A stretch of DNA of 64,000 bases, from contig NZ_CP019239.1 of the NCBI RefSeq assembly GCF_001955715.1, forward strand, positions 4,030,001 to 4,094,000, read 5' to 3'. Source of the DNA: Rhodoferax saidenbachensis. Its GTDB lineage: Bacteria > Pseudomonadota > Gammaproteobacteria > Burkholderiales > Burkholderiaceae_C. Position 1 is the stretch's first letter. Each line of letters begins with the position of its first letter. Below are positions 1 to 10,076 of the stretch, piece by piece. The notes below the pieces were generated by a model. It was not told the origin of the DNA. It saw only the letters and a program-made list of their open reading frames with translations, and ran no database searches. Position numbers and translations under genes: made by a program.

Positions 1-1403
1 GCAGTGCCTTCTTTCGAAGAGCGGGACTTCATCGTGCTTTGGGTCTGCATGGAAGGCAGATCTACCGGGGGCTTGTTCTCCGCGTTGTAAACACTGCCGG
101 TGACAATCGGCCGGTCCGGGTCACCATCTACAAAACTGACCACCACTTCGTGACCGATGCGTGGAAGAAAAAGATTGCCCCACGCCTTGCCTGCCCAGGA
201 CTGCGAAACACGCACCCAGCACGAACTGTTTTCGTCTGTCACCCCGACCCGGTCCCAATGAAATTGAATCTTGATTCGACCGTGTGCATCTGTCCAGATT
301 TCTTCCCCCGAAGGTCCAACGACCATGGCGGTCTGGCTTCCGGCCGCCCTTGGCAACGGCGTCTGGCGAGGGGGGCGAAACGGCAGCGTCGCGGCAAAGG
401 CCACAAAGGCGTTGCTGTATTGGCTTTGACTGGCCCAGTGCGTCACTGTCTGCAACACGAGCGCGGTGTTGAGCGCGGCTCTCGGGTGGTCTACCAGGTT
501 GAACTTGGTTCCCACCATCAGTGGGTAGCAATAACTTGTGCCCCGACAAACCGCTTCCTGGTGCTGACTCGCTTCGGAACGCACCGTGGCGCGCTGCGTG
601 CCATCCGCCGTCACCGCGTGCTTACCCGGAAATTCAAAAAACTTGCCTTTTCCCTTGGCGCCAGCTACTTCGGTTAGCAAGGGTGTTGTGGGCTTAAGGT
701 AGTTGAAATCACTGTATTCGAATTTTTGCGTGACCAACCGGTTTTCGTAATCAAGCCGGTTTACCACGTCCATTCTGCGACGTCCGCTCTGGTCGGGAAA
801 ATACTTTAACTCTTTGGCATTCGGGCAAACGATATAGGCACTCGCCGCATCCGCGAGAACCATGGTGTGGCTGCCATTCTTGAAACTGAAGAAGTAGAAG
901 ATACCTTCCTCTTCCATCAGCCTGGAAATGAAATCAAAGGCTGTTTCGTCGTACTGGACACAGTACTCGCGGGAGCCATAAGTGCCGGACAGCTTCGCCT
1001 CGAACACCACACCAAAATCACCCAGGACAGCCTTGATGATGTCGGCAGCCGTCTTGTTCTGATAGATCACCCGGTCCCGGCTCAAGGTCAACAACCACAA
1101 TGTAGGCACCAACTCAGCCGTATAGAGCGCAAACGCACTGTCACCCCCGGCATACATGAATCGCGACACGATGCCGTTGAAATAGCGCTCAGGACCTTTG
1201 GCAACGGCCATTTTTACCGTAACCGTTGCACCAATGATGGTGGCCGGATTCAGTCCAGCATCGGAAGAACGCATGGACAACGCAAATTTGAATGGCGCGG
1301 AAATCGCCTCAACCCCCTGAAAGGTATCCAGCAACAGCACATCGGCACCGAATGGTGTCGTTACGCTCAAAGGAGAGTTGGTTTGCTTGAATCCTTCACG
1401 CAT
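1..1403 (-). CDS. vgrG: VgrG/TssI, T6SS spike protein (C-terminus beyond left edge)
   Basis: Type VI secretion spike protein, a trimeric gp27/gp5-like tip that sits on the Hcp tube and carries or recruits effectors. The reading frame is open from an ATG at 1401-1403 to the window edge (about 467 codons). It runs from the gp27-like part into the VgrG core signature TGSVYNAENKPP, followed by the SRSSKEG block typical of the gp5 OB-fold/beta-helix transition. The gene follows tssH by 6 nt and is probably the last visible gene of the operon. The C-terminal needle and any effector extension lie outside the window, so evolved VgrG status cannot be judged. The family call is secure. Confidence 0.93.
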   Translation of the reverse strand, partial: MREGFKQTNSPLSVTTPFGADVLLLDTFQGVEAISAPFKFALSMRSSDAGLNPATIIGATVTVKMAVAKGPERYFNGIVSRFMYAGGDSAFALYTAELVPTLWLLTLSRDRVIYQNKTAADIIKAVLGDFGVVFEAKLSGTYGSREYCVQYDETAFDFISRLMEEEGIFYFFSFKNGSHTMVLADAASAYIVCPNAKELKYFPDQSGRRRMDVVNRLDYENRLVTQKFEYSDFNYLKPTTPLLTEVAGAKGKGKFFEFPGKHAVTADGTQRATVRSEASQHQEAVCRGTSYCYPLMVGTKFNLVDHPRAALNTALVLQTVTHWASQSQYSNAFVAFAATLPFRPPRQTPLPRAAGSQTAMVVGPSGEEIWTDAHGRIKIQFHWDRVGVTDENSSCWVRVSQSWAGKAWGNLFLPRIGHEVVVSFVDGDPDRPIVTGSVYNAENKPPVDLPSMQTQSTMKSRSSKEGT

Positions 1404-1409
1404 TTTTGG

Positions 1410-4112
1410 CTAGCCCTGCGCCTCAGAACCAAATGTGAATTCGAATGCTTTACGCGCATCCATCTGGATACGCACCGTGCTAAAGGCATCCGCAATCGCA
1501 ATGCGCTCCAACACCAGCCGTGACAGCTCAGGCAAAAGCGCATCGGCCAGAATGTGATCAACATTCCGCGCGCCACTGTCGACCTCCGTACATCGTGCGG
1601 TAACCGTGTCTTCCACAGCGCCATCCCAACTCAGCGTTGCATTGTGATTGCGGGCGAACCGCTGGGCCAGTTTCTCAAGCTTGAGTTTGACAATGGCGCG
1701 TATCTGCGCATCTTTGAGCGGGTAGTAAGGCACGACGGTCAAACGCCCCAGAAACGCGGGAGAAAATTGCTTCAGAAGTTCAGGCCGCAACGCATCGATC
1801 AATGTCTGCATGGGTGGCCTGACGGCACCCGCACATGCATCTGTAATCACACTCTGTGCTGCGTTGGAAGTCAGCAATATCAATGTGTTTTTGAAATCAA
1901 TCGTTACGCCTTCCCCGTCTTCCATGGTGCCTTTGTCAAACACCTGAAAGAACAACTCCAGTACATCGGGATGGGCCTTCTCCATCTCATCCAACAGCAC
2001 AACGCTGTAAGGTCTGCGACGAACGGCTTCGGTGAGTACACCGCCCTTGCCAAACCCAACATAACCGGGAGGCGCCCCCTTCAGACTGGATACGGTGTGC
2101 GCCTCCTGGAATTCCGACATATTCACCGTGACCATATTGCGCTCGCCTCCATAGAGCGCATCTGCAAGTGCGAAAGCGGTCTCTGTCTTGCCCACGCCGC
2201 TAGGACCGACCAGCATGAATACACCGACGGGTTTCTCGGGGCTATCCAGATCCGCACGTGAGGTACGTACCCGCCGCGATATGGCCTCCAGCGCCTGGTC
2301 CTGACCAACTACCCGCTTCGCCAGACTGTCTTTCAGGTTAAGCACCGCGTGCAATTCGTCCGCCAGCATTTTTCCAATCGGTATTCCGGTCCAGCCCGAA
2401 ATGACGGAAGCAACTGCGGCAGAGTCAACACATACCGAGACCAAGGGCTCGTCATTGCGGATCGCTTCCAATCCTTTTTCAAGACGTGCGAGGCCCGTCG
2501 ACATCCACTCGGCACCGTCCTCCTTGTCAGAGTCCAGGGCAGGAGTCATTCCACGAATGCGGCGGCGCAATGCCAGAATCTCTGCAACGGCGAGCTTCTC
2601 TTCTGCCAGTTGTTCGCCCAGGCGCTCTTTCTTTTGCGTCCAGAGAACCTTGTCCTCTGACAGCGCCGCGTGTGCAGCGCTGTGGTCGGTGCCCGTGGCC
2701 ATTTCTCTGGCGTAGGCACGCAGCTGATGGTCTGCGTTGGAGATCTTGCGCTCCAAAGCCTCCAGTTCCGGTGGAACACCGTTTTGGCTAATAGCCACCC
2801 TGGCGCAGGCAGTATCCAGGACACTGATGGCCTTGTCGGGCAATTGGCGTCCGGTGATGTAGCGGTGTGAGAGTTTGACGGCATCGCGCACCGCCGCGTC
2901 GTTGATCTCCACGCCATGGTGCGTTTCCAGCGTCGCAACAATTCCGCGCAACATGTCAACCGCCGTATCTTCGTCGGGCTCATCCACCTTCACGACCTGG
3001 AATCGCCGTGCGAGTGCGGGGTCGCGCTCAATGTACTTTTTGTATTCGGACCAGGTTGTTGCTGCGATAGTTCGCAGTTCACCACGGGCCAATGCGGGTT
3101 TCAAGATGTTGGCCGCGTCACCCTGCCCCTCTGCGCCTCCAGCCCCAATCAATTGGTGGGCCTCATCGATAAACAAAATGACGGGCTGCGCAGATGCCTT
3201 GACTTCCGCGATGACTGACTTCAACCGGTTTTCGAACTCTCCCTTGATGCCTGCGCCTGCCTGCAGCAAGGCCAGGTCCAGCGATCGCACAGCCACGTTT
3301 TGCAACGAAGGCGGTACCGATCCCTGCGCAATACGCAGCGCAAATCCTTCCACCACCGCAGTCTTGCCCACGCCAGCCTCGCCCGTCAGAATGGGATTGT
3401 TCTGGCGTCGTCGCAAGAGCACATCCATAATTTGGCGGATTTCATCATCTCGGCCTTGCACAGGATCCATTCGCCCAGCACGCGCCAGCGCGGTCAAGTC
3501 CACCGTATAGAGGTCCAACGATGGCGAGGTACCACCTGAACGTCTCATGCTTGGCATTTGGTGTTTTGGCGCTTCGGTTGTGTTTGCTCCCGCGCTCACC
3601 GGCTCAGGCTTCACAACACCTCCGCTCCCACCCGCGTTCTCTGTAGAGTCCCGCAGCAATGCGCCAAAATTAGTACGCAGGTTTTCCCTTGGGATTTGCA
3701 ACAGCCCAGGGGCCGACTCAAGGAGTACACCACGCAGACTATCAACGTCCAGCGCAGCCAACAACAATGTGCCAGACCTGACTTGTTGTTGACCCAAAAG
3801 CATCGAACTCAACAACCAGGCTTCTTGCAATAGAGGTGCCAATTGGGGTGAAAGTGCAGGTGTGCGCCCGTTGCCCCGCTTGAATCCATCCATTGCACTT
3901 TGCAGCTGCCGCAATATGGCATCAGCCTTGATGTCGTACTGCGCAAACACCAAATGAATGTCGGGCGCATCCGTTTCGATGAGTTTGAACAAAAAGTGCT
4001 CAATATCAACGTTGTAATGTGTCTGCTGCACGCACAGCTCGGCGGCACGCTCAAGCAAGCGCTTGCATTCCGGATTCAACTTGCCCAGCAGTGTGCGAAT
4101 ATCAATGTCCAT
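1410..4112 (-). CDS. tssH: TssH/ClpV, T6SS sheath-recycling AAA+ ATPase
   Basis: ClpV hexamers disassemble the contracted TssB/TssC sheath. The 900-aa protein has a ClpN-type N domain (about 1-150), Walker A1 GEAGVGKT (244-251), a Walker B strand ending in IDEAH (about 315-319), a coiled middle region (about 450-560), Walker A2 GPSGVGKT (636-643) and Walker B2 LLDE near 706. Length and order are standard for ClpV. The N domain and operon context separate it from ClpB. It lies 15 nt after tssG and just before vgrG. No disrupted motif was seen. Confidence 0.96.
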   Translation of the reverse strand: MDIDIRTLLGKLNPECKRLLERAAELCVQQTHYNVDIEHFLFKLIETDAPDIHLVFAQYDIKADAILRQLQSAMDGFKRGNGRTPALSPQLAPLLQEAWLLSSMLLGQQQVRSGTLLLAALDVDSLRGVLLESAPGLLQIPRENLRTNFGALLRDSTENAGGSGGVVKPEPVSAGANTTEAPKHQMPSMRRSGGTSPSLDLYTVDLTALARAGRMDPVQGRDDEIRQIMDVLLRRRQNNPILTGEAGVGKTAVVEGFALRIAQGSVPPSLQNVAVRSLDLALLQAGAGIKGEFENRLKSVIAEVKASAQPVILFIDEAHQLIGAGGAEGQGDAANILKPALARGELRTIAATTWSEYKKYIERDPALARRFQVVKVDEPDEDTAVDMLRGIVATLETHHGVEINDAAVRDAVKLSHRYITGRQLPDKAISVLDTACARVAISQNGVPPELEALERKISNADHQLRAYAREMATGTDHSAAHAALSEDKVLWTQKKERLGEQLAEEKLAVAEILALRRRIRGMTPALDSDKEDGAEWMSTGLARLEKGLEAIRNDEPLVSVCVDSAAVASVISGWTGIPIGKMLADELHAVLNLKDSLAKRVVGQDQALEAISRRVRTSRADLDSPEKPVGVFMLVGPSGVGKTETAFALADALYGGERNMVTVNMSEFQEAHTVSSLKGAPPGYVGFGKGGVLTEAVRRRPYSVVLLDEMEKAHPDVLELFFQVFDKGTMEDGEGVTIDFKNTLILLTSNAAQSVITDACAGAVRPPMQTLIDALRPELLKQFSPAFLGRLTVVPYYPLKDAQIRAIVKLKLEKLAQRFARNHNATLSWDGAVEDTVTARCTEVDSGARNVDHILADALLPELSRLVLERIAIADAFSTVRIQMDARKAFEFTFGSEAQG

Positions 4113-4127
4113 GGAATCTGATCCCGC

Positions 4128-5180
4128 TCAAGGCACAGCAGTTGCGTCAGCATCCAGGCGGAATCGCGTCGTGGCGATCGCATCCGTGGTGGAATTGGCC
4201 GTGACGAGCCACGAAGTCCAACCCAGTCGCAACTCCCGCTTTCGGCTTAACACGGTGGGTTCAAGTTCTCCTTGTTTGAGCTTCAGCACCATTTCAACGT
4301 CCATATCCTGGGGCAAATAGCGCCGGACCATCCAATGCAGCAAGGCCCGTTCGTCCCCATCCTTGAGAAAACGGCGCAATCGGGAGAGTCGCAAATTCTT
4401 CAGTTCGATGCAGATACCCGCGCTTTGGTCCCAGACCCGACGCCCCAGCACGGCGTCTATACCCAAGCTGGGGGCACGCCGCATCCCCTTCTCCCCAAGC
4501 GCGATGAGATCACGCGACTCCAAATTCCGCCAGCCGCCACAAAATTGGCGCCCCTCAGCCTGCACGCCAAATCGGTCCGAAAGCATGGCCAATAAACCGG
4601 TCATAGACCGCGGTGCGCCCCCCATCAGCCCCGCATGGGCAAGCCAACCAGCTTCATCCGTTGGAGCGCGGACGCCCGCTTTCAAACCCAAGGCACTGAG
4701 AGAGTCCAGACAGGAAGCCAATGGAGACTCACCCGGGGACACGCCACTTAGACCGATGTTGTGTTTTTTCCTGCCACGGTACAAAAACGCAAGAAAGCGT
4801 TGATTGAAAATATCCAGAAAATCTGCCGTCGCATGGTCACGGGCAGCCGTGCGCTCCAGTACCATTTCCGTAAACGGCAAAGGCAAAGGTCCATTGGCCC
4901 CCGCCAGTGACATCACGGCGGTATGCACCGTGAAAGATTCATTCTCCGCGGACTCCGTAGTGATCTTGCTGACATCACTGGGCTGGAACGCCAATGACAC
5001 CACGGAACGCAAACGCACAGAGGTTTGCTTGTCGGCCACGACGCCAGCATTTGTGCGCGGCTCTCCCGCCCTTTCCAGCAAGCTGATTGCCTGAAAGAGG
5101 TTGTAACCTTGGGGTTCTGCGATTAACGCGTCAACTACAGAACCAACTGCCTGCCGCTCATTGGTTTCCATTGTTTCCAT
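4128..5180 (-). CDS. tssG: TssG, T6SS baseplate subunit
   Basis: TssG (ImpH/VasB family) forms the baseplate wedge with TssE, TssF and TssK. The 350-aa length is usual, and the N-terminal pattern EPQGYNLFQAISLLERAG is typical of the family. The gene overlaps the end of tssF by 46 nt if the first ATG is used. A second in-frame ATG nine bases later (start at 5171) has a GGAAA upstream, so the true start could be either. The overlap suggests translational coupling with tssF. Catalysis is not expected; the role is structural. Confidence 0.93.
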   Translation of the reverse strand: METMETNERQAVGSVVDALIAEPQGYNLFQAISLLERAGEPRTNAGVVADKQTSVRLRSVVSLAFQPSDVSKITTESAENESFTVHTAVMSLAGANGPLPLPFTEMVLERTAARDHATADFLDIFNQRFLAFLYRGRKKHNIGLSGVSPGESPLASCLDSLSALGLKAGVRAPTDEAGWLAHAGLMGGAPRSMTGLLAMLSDRFGVQAEGRQFCGGWRNLESRDLIALGEKGMRRAPSLGIDAVLGRRVWDQSAGICIELKNLRLSRLRRFLKDGDERALLHWMVRRYLPQDMDVEMVLKLKQGELEPTVLSRKRELRLGWTSWLVTANSTTDAIATTRFRLDADATAVP

Positions 5181-6901
5181 AATTCATCGCCACGATTTAC
5201 ACGGAGCTGAACAAACGAATTGACAGAGGTGTACATGGCAAAAAAACGCGCCAATGCGGCAGACATCAATAGCCGTGACCCCCCCACAAATGCCTCTTCA
5301 TCGAATTCGAGTGTGACTTCCGTGCCTCTGCAGTAGCCACGCCAAGCCTCGGTACCAATACGCCCCGTGGCACTGCGTGCACTCAGATTTTTAATGCCCC
5401 GAATCTGCTCATGATCGCGCGTGCTATCAGATGCAAAAAGCGTGAGCATTTCTCTTAATTGGTCTTTGCCGGTAGAACCATCTACCAGTGACTGGTGGTT
5501 CAGTGTCAGCAGTGACACCAACCGCCAAAGCGTCTCGCTACCCAAAGGCGGATCTCGCGGCGCGGTGGGCTCATAGAGACAATGGACAATCGCAGTCGCC
5601 GATATGCCCTCGGTAACCATCCTCGCATTGCGCGGGATTTGCTCCGCCAATCGCCGGTTGGTACACAAGAGATTGGCATAAACCACCGGTTGCGTCGGTG
5701 CCGAGTGGGCATTCAGCTGGTTGACAAAAGACAGGAAGACATCCGTTCCCGATATGTCGCGGCGCAAACTTTGCTCGCGTCTGGCGGACCAAAAATTCTG
5801 CGCACCGTCCGACTGTACGTGCCCCAAAGCCGCAAAACTGGGCACTAGTTCCGGCCGCTCTGCATTTGGGTCAGATGCGTTGACGGACAGTATGGAATGC
5901 ACTTCGGTACTGGATTCACGTTGCAAATCGCCTACCAACCGGTATTCGTAGTGCTTCTGGTCGATCAACAGTGGTTCGCTGGTACGCGGGAAAAGATTCA
6001 CGATCGGTGAGCACCCCAACTGGAACTGCTCTTCCGATATTGCAGCGATCCCCCGAGCAGGCTGCCCCATTACCAATTTCAAATCAAATCGCCGGCCTTT
6101 GCCGAGCAGGCCGCGCAAATTACACACGTCGAAGAAATGGAACTTCCGAGGAAAGGCAAAGTACTCCTGCATCAACCCATACGCCGGCTGCGCATTGGAT
6201 GGCAGTGGGAGCACATTCTCACCCTCCGCATAACCGACCTCTCTCCATGAATTAGCGGGCAATGTTCGTGCACTCTCTCCTTCCGGTATGAGACTGGCCT
6301 TGAGCACATCCGACACCAGAAACTCATAAAGAGGCATCGTGGACATCCAGTCCCCGTGCAGATGGATACGGAGGCTATCAATTTCCAGCTCGGAAAAATC
6401 GGTATCGGAACTGCATTCAAAACTGAGATGCAGTACGTTGCCGCCCTCTCCCAGCGCTGCTTGGGTGATTCTTACAGGCCACAGCACGGTTTCCCAAGCG
6501 CTACGGAATCGGCATTGCTGACCATTCGACGCATTGGCGTACATGGAGGTGTGGCGCGGTACGCGAAAGCCTGCGGTCACCTTACCCTGACTAGGGTCCA
6601 ACTCAAACTGCGCAATGGACATGGACGGGACCGGCTGTACCAGCGATGGGCACAGATTGTCCAAAAGTGCTCCGGCCACCTGAGGGAATTCTCTATCCAA
6701 ATCCTTGTGGACACGCGCCGCCAGGAAGGCGACCGATTCAATCAGCCGTTCAGTATGCGGATCAAGCGACTCACCGCCCCGCAACGACAATGCCGAAGCT
6801 ACCTTGGGATACCGCCGGGCGAAATCCTCGCCCTGCTCCCGCAAGTAGACCAACTCACGTTTGTAAAACTGAAGTAGATCGCTATGGACAACCTCAGCCA
6901 A
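5135..6901 (-). CDS. tssF: TssF, T6SS baseplate subunit
   Basis: TssF (ImpG/VasA) is the large wedge component of the T6SS baseplate, associating with TssG around the VgrG hub. The 588-aa length matches the family. The N-terminal stretch has the familiar FYKRELVYLREQG and FARRYPKVA blocks, followed by the region containing PHTERLIESVAFL. It sits 2 nt downstream of tssE and overlaps tssG, as in many proteobacterial T6SS operons. No frameshift or truncation is visible. Confidence 0.95.
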   Translation of the reverse strand: MAEVVHSDLLQFYKRELVYLREQGEDFARRYPKVASALSLRGGESLDPHTERLIESVAFLAARVHKDLDREFPQVAGALLDNLCPSLVQPVPSMSIAQFELDPSQGKVTAGFRVPRHTSMYANASNGQQCRFRSAWETVLWPVRITQAALGEGGNVLHLSFECSSDTDFSELEIDSLRIHLHGDWMSTMPLYEFLVSDVLKASLIPEGESARTLPANSWREVGYAEGENVLPLPSNAQPAYGLMQEYFAFPRKFHFFDVCNLRGLLGKGRRFDLKLVMGQPARGIAAISEEQFQLGCSPIVNLFPRTSEPLLIDQKHYEYRLVGDLQRESSTEVHSILSVNASDPNAERPELVPSFAALGHVQSDGAQNFWSARREQSLRRDISGTDVFLSFVNQLNAHSAPTQPVVYANLLCTNRRLAEQIPRNARMVTEGISATAIVHCLYEPTAPRDPPLGSETLWRLVSLLTLNHQSLVDGSTGKDQLREMLTLFASDSTRDHEQIRGIKNLSARSATGRIGTEAWRGYCRGTEVTLEFDEEAFVGGSRLLMSAALARFFAMYTSVNSFVQLRVNRGDELWKQWKPMSGRQLVL

Positions 6902-6903
6902 GG

Positions 6904-7398
6904 TTATGCCGCCTTCGCCAAGCCACCATGGCGCGTATCAAGTTGCAACTCAAAACTCAATGGAATTGGCTTCATATGAATGGTTACTGTGCCTGAGATT
7001 GCAAGCTTCGCAGCCCTGCCGGAGATGCTCGGCATCGCTTTCACAATGACATCCTTCATCCGGGGCTCAAACCAACGCACCGCACGTGCTACGCCCGCCT
7101 GCAATCGGTCCATGTCGGTATGAGATTTAACGGAAAGCGCCATAAAGTCCGGGATACCGTAATTCAGCACGGTCAGGTCCTCTTCCGCAAATGCTTTCAA
7201 AGTCAGATTGGATCGCGCATTCATCAGACGCGACAATTCACGCGCAATCGACATTTCCAATTCCTGCGGCGTAGAGAGCCTTGTCCCCTCCATGGTTTCC
7301 GCTTGTGACAAACGGTCAAAGAGAGGGACACCGACGCCCCGGATAAGTTCAGACACCGTCCTACCCTTAGTCCAAAGCGACGATGCAACCGACTGCAA
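6904..7398 (-). CDS. tssE: TssE, gp25-like T6SS baseplate protein
   Basis: Small baseplate protein homologous to phage T4 gp25, which primes sheath polymerisation. The 164-aa protein shows the LFDRLSQ segment near residue 30, the EL-rich region SIARELSRLMNAR, and the diagnostic NYGIPD motif in the middle. It lies between hcp (12 nt) and tssF (2 nt), matching the usual order. The first ATG is used; no alternative is obvious. Confidence 0.94.
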   Translation of the reverse strand: MQSVASSLWTKGRTVSELIRGVGVPLFDRLSQAETMEGTRLSTPQELEMSIARELSRLMNARSNLTLKAFAEEDLTVLNYGIPDFMALSVKSHTDMDRLQAGVARAVRWFEPRMKDVIVKAMPSISGRAAKLAISGTVTIHMKPIPLSFELQLDTRHGGLAKAA

Positions 7399-7410
7399 TA
7401 AAGCTGCTTT

Positions 7411-7905
7411 TTACGCAGCAGCTCCAGCTTCTTTGGTCCGCAGATCGTATTCAAACGCAGACACGCCACCAGCCGTCGAATCGGTTTTCTGGCCGGTGAA
7501 GTCACCTGTGATCTTGGTGAAGTTGATACTGAACGAGTCAAAGGGCAGTTGTCCGCCAGAAGATCCTTGCGATGACACGGTAGAGATCAGCGCATCAAAC
7601 AACACGTACTTCACCAGCAACTCTTCCGTCGCCCCAACCGTGCGCGTGACATGCACTTCCACATCACCCAGCGCGGTCCCCTTGGCACAGGCATCCACCA
7701 GCATATTGGTCGCCTGGTCCATCGTCTTGGAGAAAGTCATTTCCGAGAAATTCACTTCTCCAGCCTGGCGCTCTTGGTTGCTGGCGTTTGTCAGCAAGGC
7801 CTTGGACACACCAAAGCTGTACGAATCCACTTCAATGGCTTCGGTGTAGTCTGCTTGGGCAACGGTGGATTGCCCTTTGATGCTCTCAATTTTCAGGAAA
7901 ATCAT
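7411..7905 (-). CDS. hcp: Hcp/TssD, T6SS tube protein
   Basis: Hcp hexamers stack into the inner tube that is propelled out with VgrG. The 164-aa length is characteristic. The start MIFLKIESIKGQS and the central pattern SEMTFSKTMDQAT followed by TEELLVKYVLFDALIS are typical Hcp strands. It lies between tssC (33-nt gap) and tssE inside the operon. No C-terminal extension is present, so this is a plain structural Hcp rather than an effector fusion. Confidence 0.96.
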   Translation of the reverse strand: MIFLKIESIKGQSTVAQADYTEAIEVDSYSFGVSKALLTNASNQERQAGEVNFSEMTFSKTMDQATNMLVDACAKGTALGDVEVHVTRTVGATEELLVKYVLFDALISTVSSQGSSGGQLPFDSFSINFTKITGDFTGQKTDSTAGGVSAFEYDLRTKEAGAAA

Positions 7906-7938
7906 TTTTAAATCCTTTGCGTAAAACTAGTAGCCTGC

Positions 7939-9426
7939 TTAGGCAGCGCCGGGCAAGTCTGCCACCAGACGGATGGAGGCCGTCAGCTCTTCCATCTGGA
8001 AGTGCGGCCGAAGGAAACAAGTCGCACGGTAAGCGCCTGGCTTTCCAGCTACTTCCGTCACATCCACACGTGCCGCGCTCAACGGAAAGCGTGCCTTCAG
8101 GCTCTGGCTTGCCGATTCGTTGACGAGTACGTAAGCACCAATCCAGTTATTGAGGTAATTGGAAATTTCTGCCGCTGTCTGGAAGCTGCCGACCTTGTCA
8201 CGCATGATGACCTTGATGTAATGCGCGAAGCGCGATGCCGCAAGAATGTAGGGCAGGCGCGCCGACAGTTCCGCATTGGCATTCGCAGCATCCTTGTCGT
8301 ACACCAAGGGCTTGTTGACGGTTTGCCCGCCAAAGAAGGATGCGAAATTGGAGCCTTTGGAGTTGACGATGGCAATAAAGCCCAAATCGTTCAGTTCCTT
8401 CTCGCGGCGGTCCGTGATCAACACCTCGGTTGGGCACTTCAAGACAACATCACCTTCGTCGGTCTTGAAGGCGTGAGCCGTCATGCCTTCCACCTTGCCG
8501 CCGCCCTCTACGCCACGAATGGCAGTAGACCAGCCATACTTGGCGAAAGCGTCTGTAATACGCAATCCCAGCTGATAGGCAGAATTGGCCCACAAGTACT
8601 TGGAGTGGTCCTTGCCGTTGACATCTTCTTCGAAGTTGAAGTTCTCGACAGGGATGGTCTTTTCGCCATAGGGCAGTCGCGCCGAATAACTTGGCAACAC
8701 CAGAGACACATAGCGCGAATCTTCGGAGGCCCGGAAACCGCGCCATGTGGCAAGTTCCGCACTTTCAAAAATCTTGGAAAGATCGCGCGGCACGCCCAAC
8801 TCAGTGAACGACTTCATGTCAAACAGGGCCGGAGCGGCTGCAGAGATGAAGGGGGCATGGGCGGCGGCAGCCACCTTCGACATGCGCTCCAACAGAGCCA
8901 TGTCCTGAGGATGACGTCCAAACTGGTAGTCACCAATCAGCAGGGAATAAGGATGACCACCGAAGGTTCCGTACTCTTCTTCGTAGATCTTCTTGAACAA
9001 CACGCTCATGTCATGGTCTACCGCAGACTCCAGATCCTTGAGCAGTTCTTTCTTGGTGACATTGAGCAGGCGCAGCTTCAGGCGCGTGCTGGTTTCGGTA
9101 CCAAAAACCATGTCATGAAGACCGCGCCACGATGCTTCCAATGCCTGGAACGCGCTGTCATGCATGATTGCATTGAGCTGGTCCGACAAAAGCTTGTCAA
9201 TCTCGGCGACACGTTCATTGATCATGGCCACCACACCCTTGTCAGGGCTGGCTTTCATTCCTTCGTCCAGAATTTGCGAAGCGAATTGACCGATCAATTT
9301 TTTTGCATAGGGGCCTTGCGATGGCTCAACCGCCATATTGCCCTCTACGATGATGCGGTCCAGAAGACCCATCTCGCCTGTACTGGTGGCGGCGCCTGCG
9401 CCGCCAGATTCTTGTGTAGTTGCCAT
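7939..9426 (-). CDS. tssC: TssC, T6SS contractile sheath large subunit
   Basis: TssC (VipB) forms the contractile sheath with TssB. An upstream in-frame ATG at 9474 would add 16 residues. The ATG at 9426 (protein beginning MATTQESGG) gives 495 aa, the normal family length, and is preferred. Recognisable blocks include FQALEASWRGLHDMVF, LIGDYQFGRHPQDMALL and the TWRGFRASEDSRYV region. The C-terminal part carrying FLRPHFQMEELTASIRLV is typical of TssC. It is 56 nt after tssB. Confidence 0.96.
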   Translation of the reverse strand: MATTQESGGAGAATSTGEMGLLDRIIVEGNMAVEPSQGPYAKKLIGQFASQILDEGMKASPDKGVVAMINERVAEIDKLLSDQLNAIMHDSAFQALEASWRGLHDMVFGTETSTRLKLRLLNVTKKELLKDLESAVDHDMSVLFKKIYEEEYGTFGGHPYSLLIGDYQFGRHPQDMALLERMSKVAAAAHAPFISAAAPALFDMKSFTELGVPRDLSKIFESAELATWRGFRASEDSRYVSLVLPSYSARLPYGEKTIPVENFNFEEDVNGKDHSKYLWANSAYQLGLRITDAFAKYGWSTAIRGVEGGGKVEGMTAHAFKTDEGDVVLKCPTEVLITDRREKELNDLGFIAIVNSKGSNFASFFGGQTVNKPLVYDKDAANANAELSARLPYILAASRFAHYIKVIMRDKVGSFQTAAEISNYLNNWIGAYVLVNESASQSLKARFPLSAARVDVTEVAGKPGAYRATCFLRPHFQMEELTASIRLVADLPGAA

Positions 9427-9482
9427 ATCAATCACCGTTTCAAAAATTGAAGAGCGCGCTTGCGCGCGAACCAAAAGATCAT

Positions 9483-10004
9483 TTATGCCGCAGGCGCATC
9501 AGATGCGGGGGCATCTGCATTGGCTTGCGATTGAAGCGTTTTGAGCTCTTCCGTGCTTTGAACGATGTTTTCCAGAAGGCTGTCCAGCTCATCATTGCCG
9601 TCCAGCTTGGCCAGCAGATCGCGCAACTGTTGGCGCGCTTCCAGCAATTTGGCCAACCGCGGTACCTGGTGCACAAGCGCTTCCGGGTGGAAGTCGTCAA
9701 ATTCCTGGAAATTGAGTTCGACCTTGATGTTGCCTTCACCCTTCATGGTGTCGGGCACCGACAGGTCAAGACGCGGGGAAATCTTGGTCATGATTTCATT
9801 GAAATTGTCGCGATCAATCTCGATGAACCGACGTTCTTTCATCTTGGGCAAGGCCATCGCAGGCTGTCCGGACAAGTCCGCCATGATCCCGACGACCATT
9901 GGCAATTCTTTCTTCTCGACCGCGTCGCCAATTTCGACGTCATAAGTTATCTGGACCCGGGGCGGACGATTGCGCCCCACCCATTTTTGCAAACTGTCAG
10001 ACAT
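9483..10004 (-). CDS. tssB: TssB, T6SS contractile sheath small subunit
   Basis: TssB (VipA) pairs with TssC in the sheath. The 173-aa protein begins MSDSLQKWVGRNRPPRVQITYDVE and contains the family's MVVGIMADLSG and RFIEIDRDNFNEIM blocks. It ends in a low-complexity Ala/Asp tail. It is the first gene of the visible minus-strand T6SS operon, so the promoter should lie in 10005-10185. A CCCCT just upstream of the ATG is a weak ribosome-site candidate only. Confidence 0.95.
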   Translation of the reverse strand: MSDSLQKWVGRNRPPRVQITYDVEIGDAVEKKELPMVVGIMADLSGQPAMALPKMKERRFIEIDRDNFNEIMTKISPRLDLSVPDTMKGEGNIKVELNFQEFDDFHPEALVHQVPRLAKLLEARQQLRDLLAKLDGNDELDSLLENIVQSTEELKTLQSQANADAPASDAPAA

Positions 10005-10076
10005 AGATTCCCCTCAAAAATTGGAAACAACGTTGCAAGAAGCCGCTTGAACAGCATCGGCAATTAAAACGAAAAC

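Noticed and set aside
8002..9450. 482-codon plus-strand frame opposite tssC
   Set aside because: Lies fully within tssC on the other strand and lacks any motif; tssC is certain.
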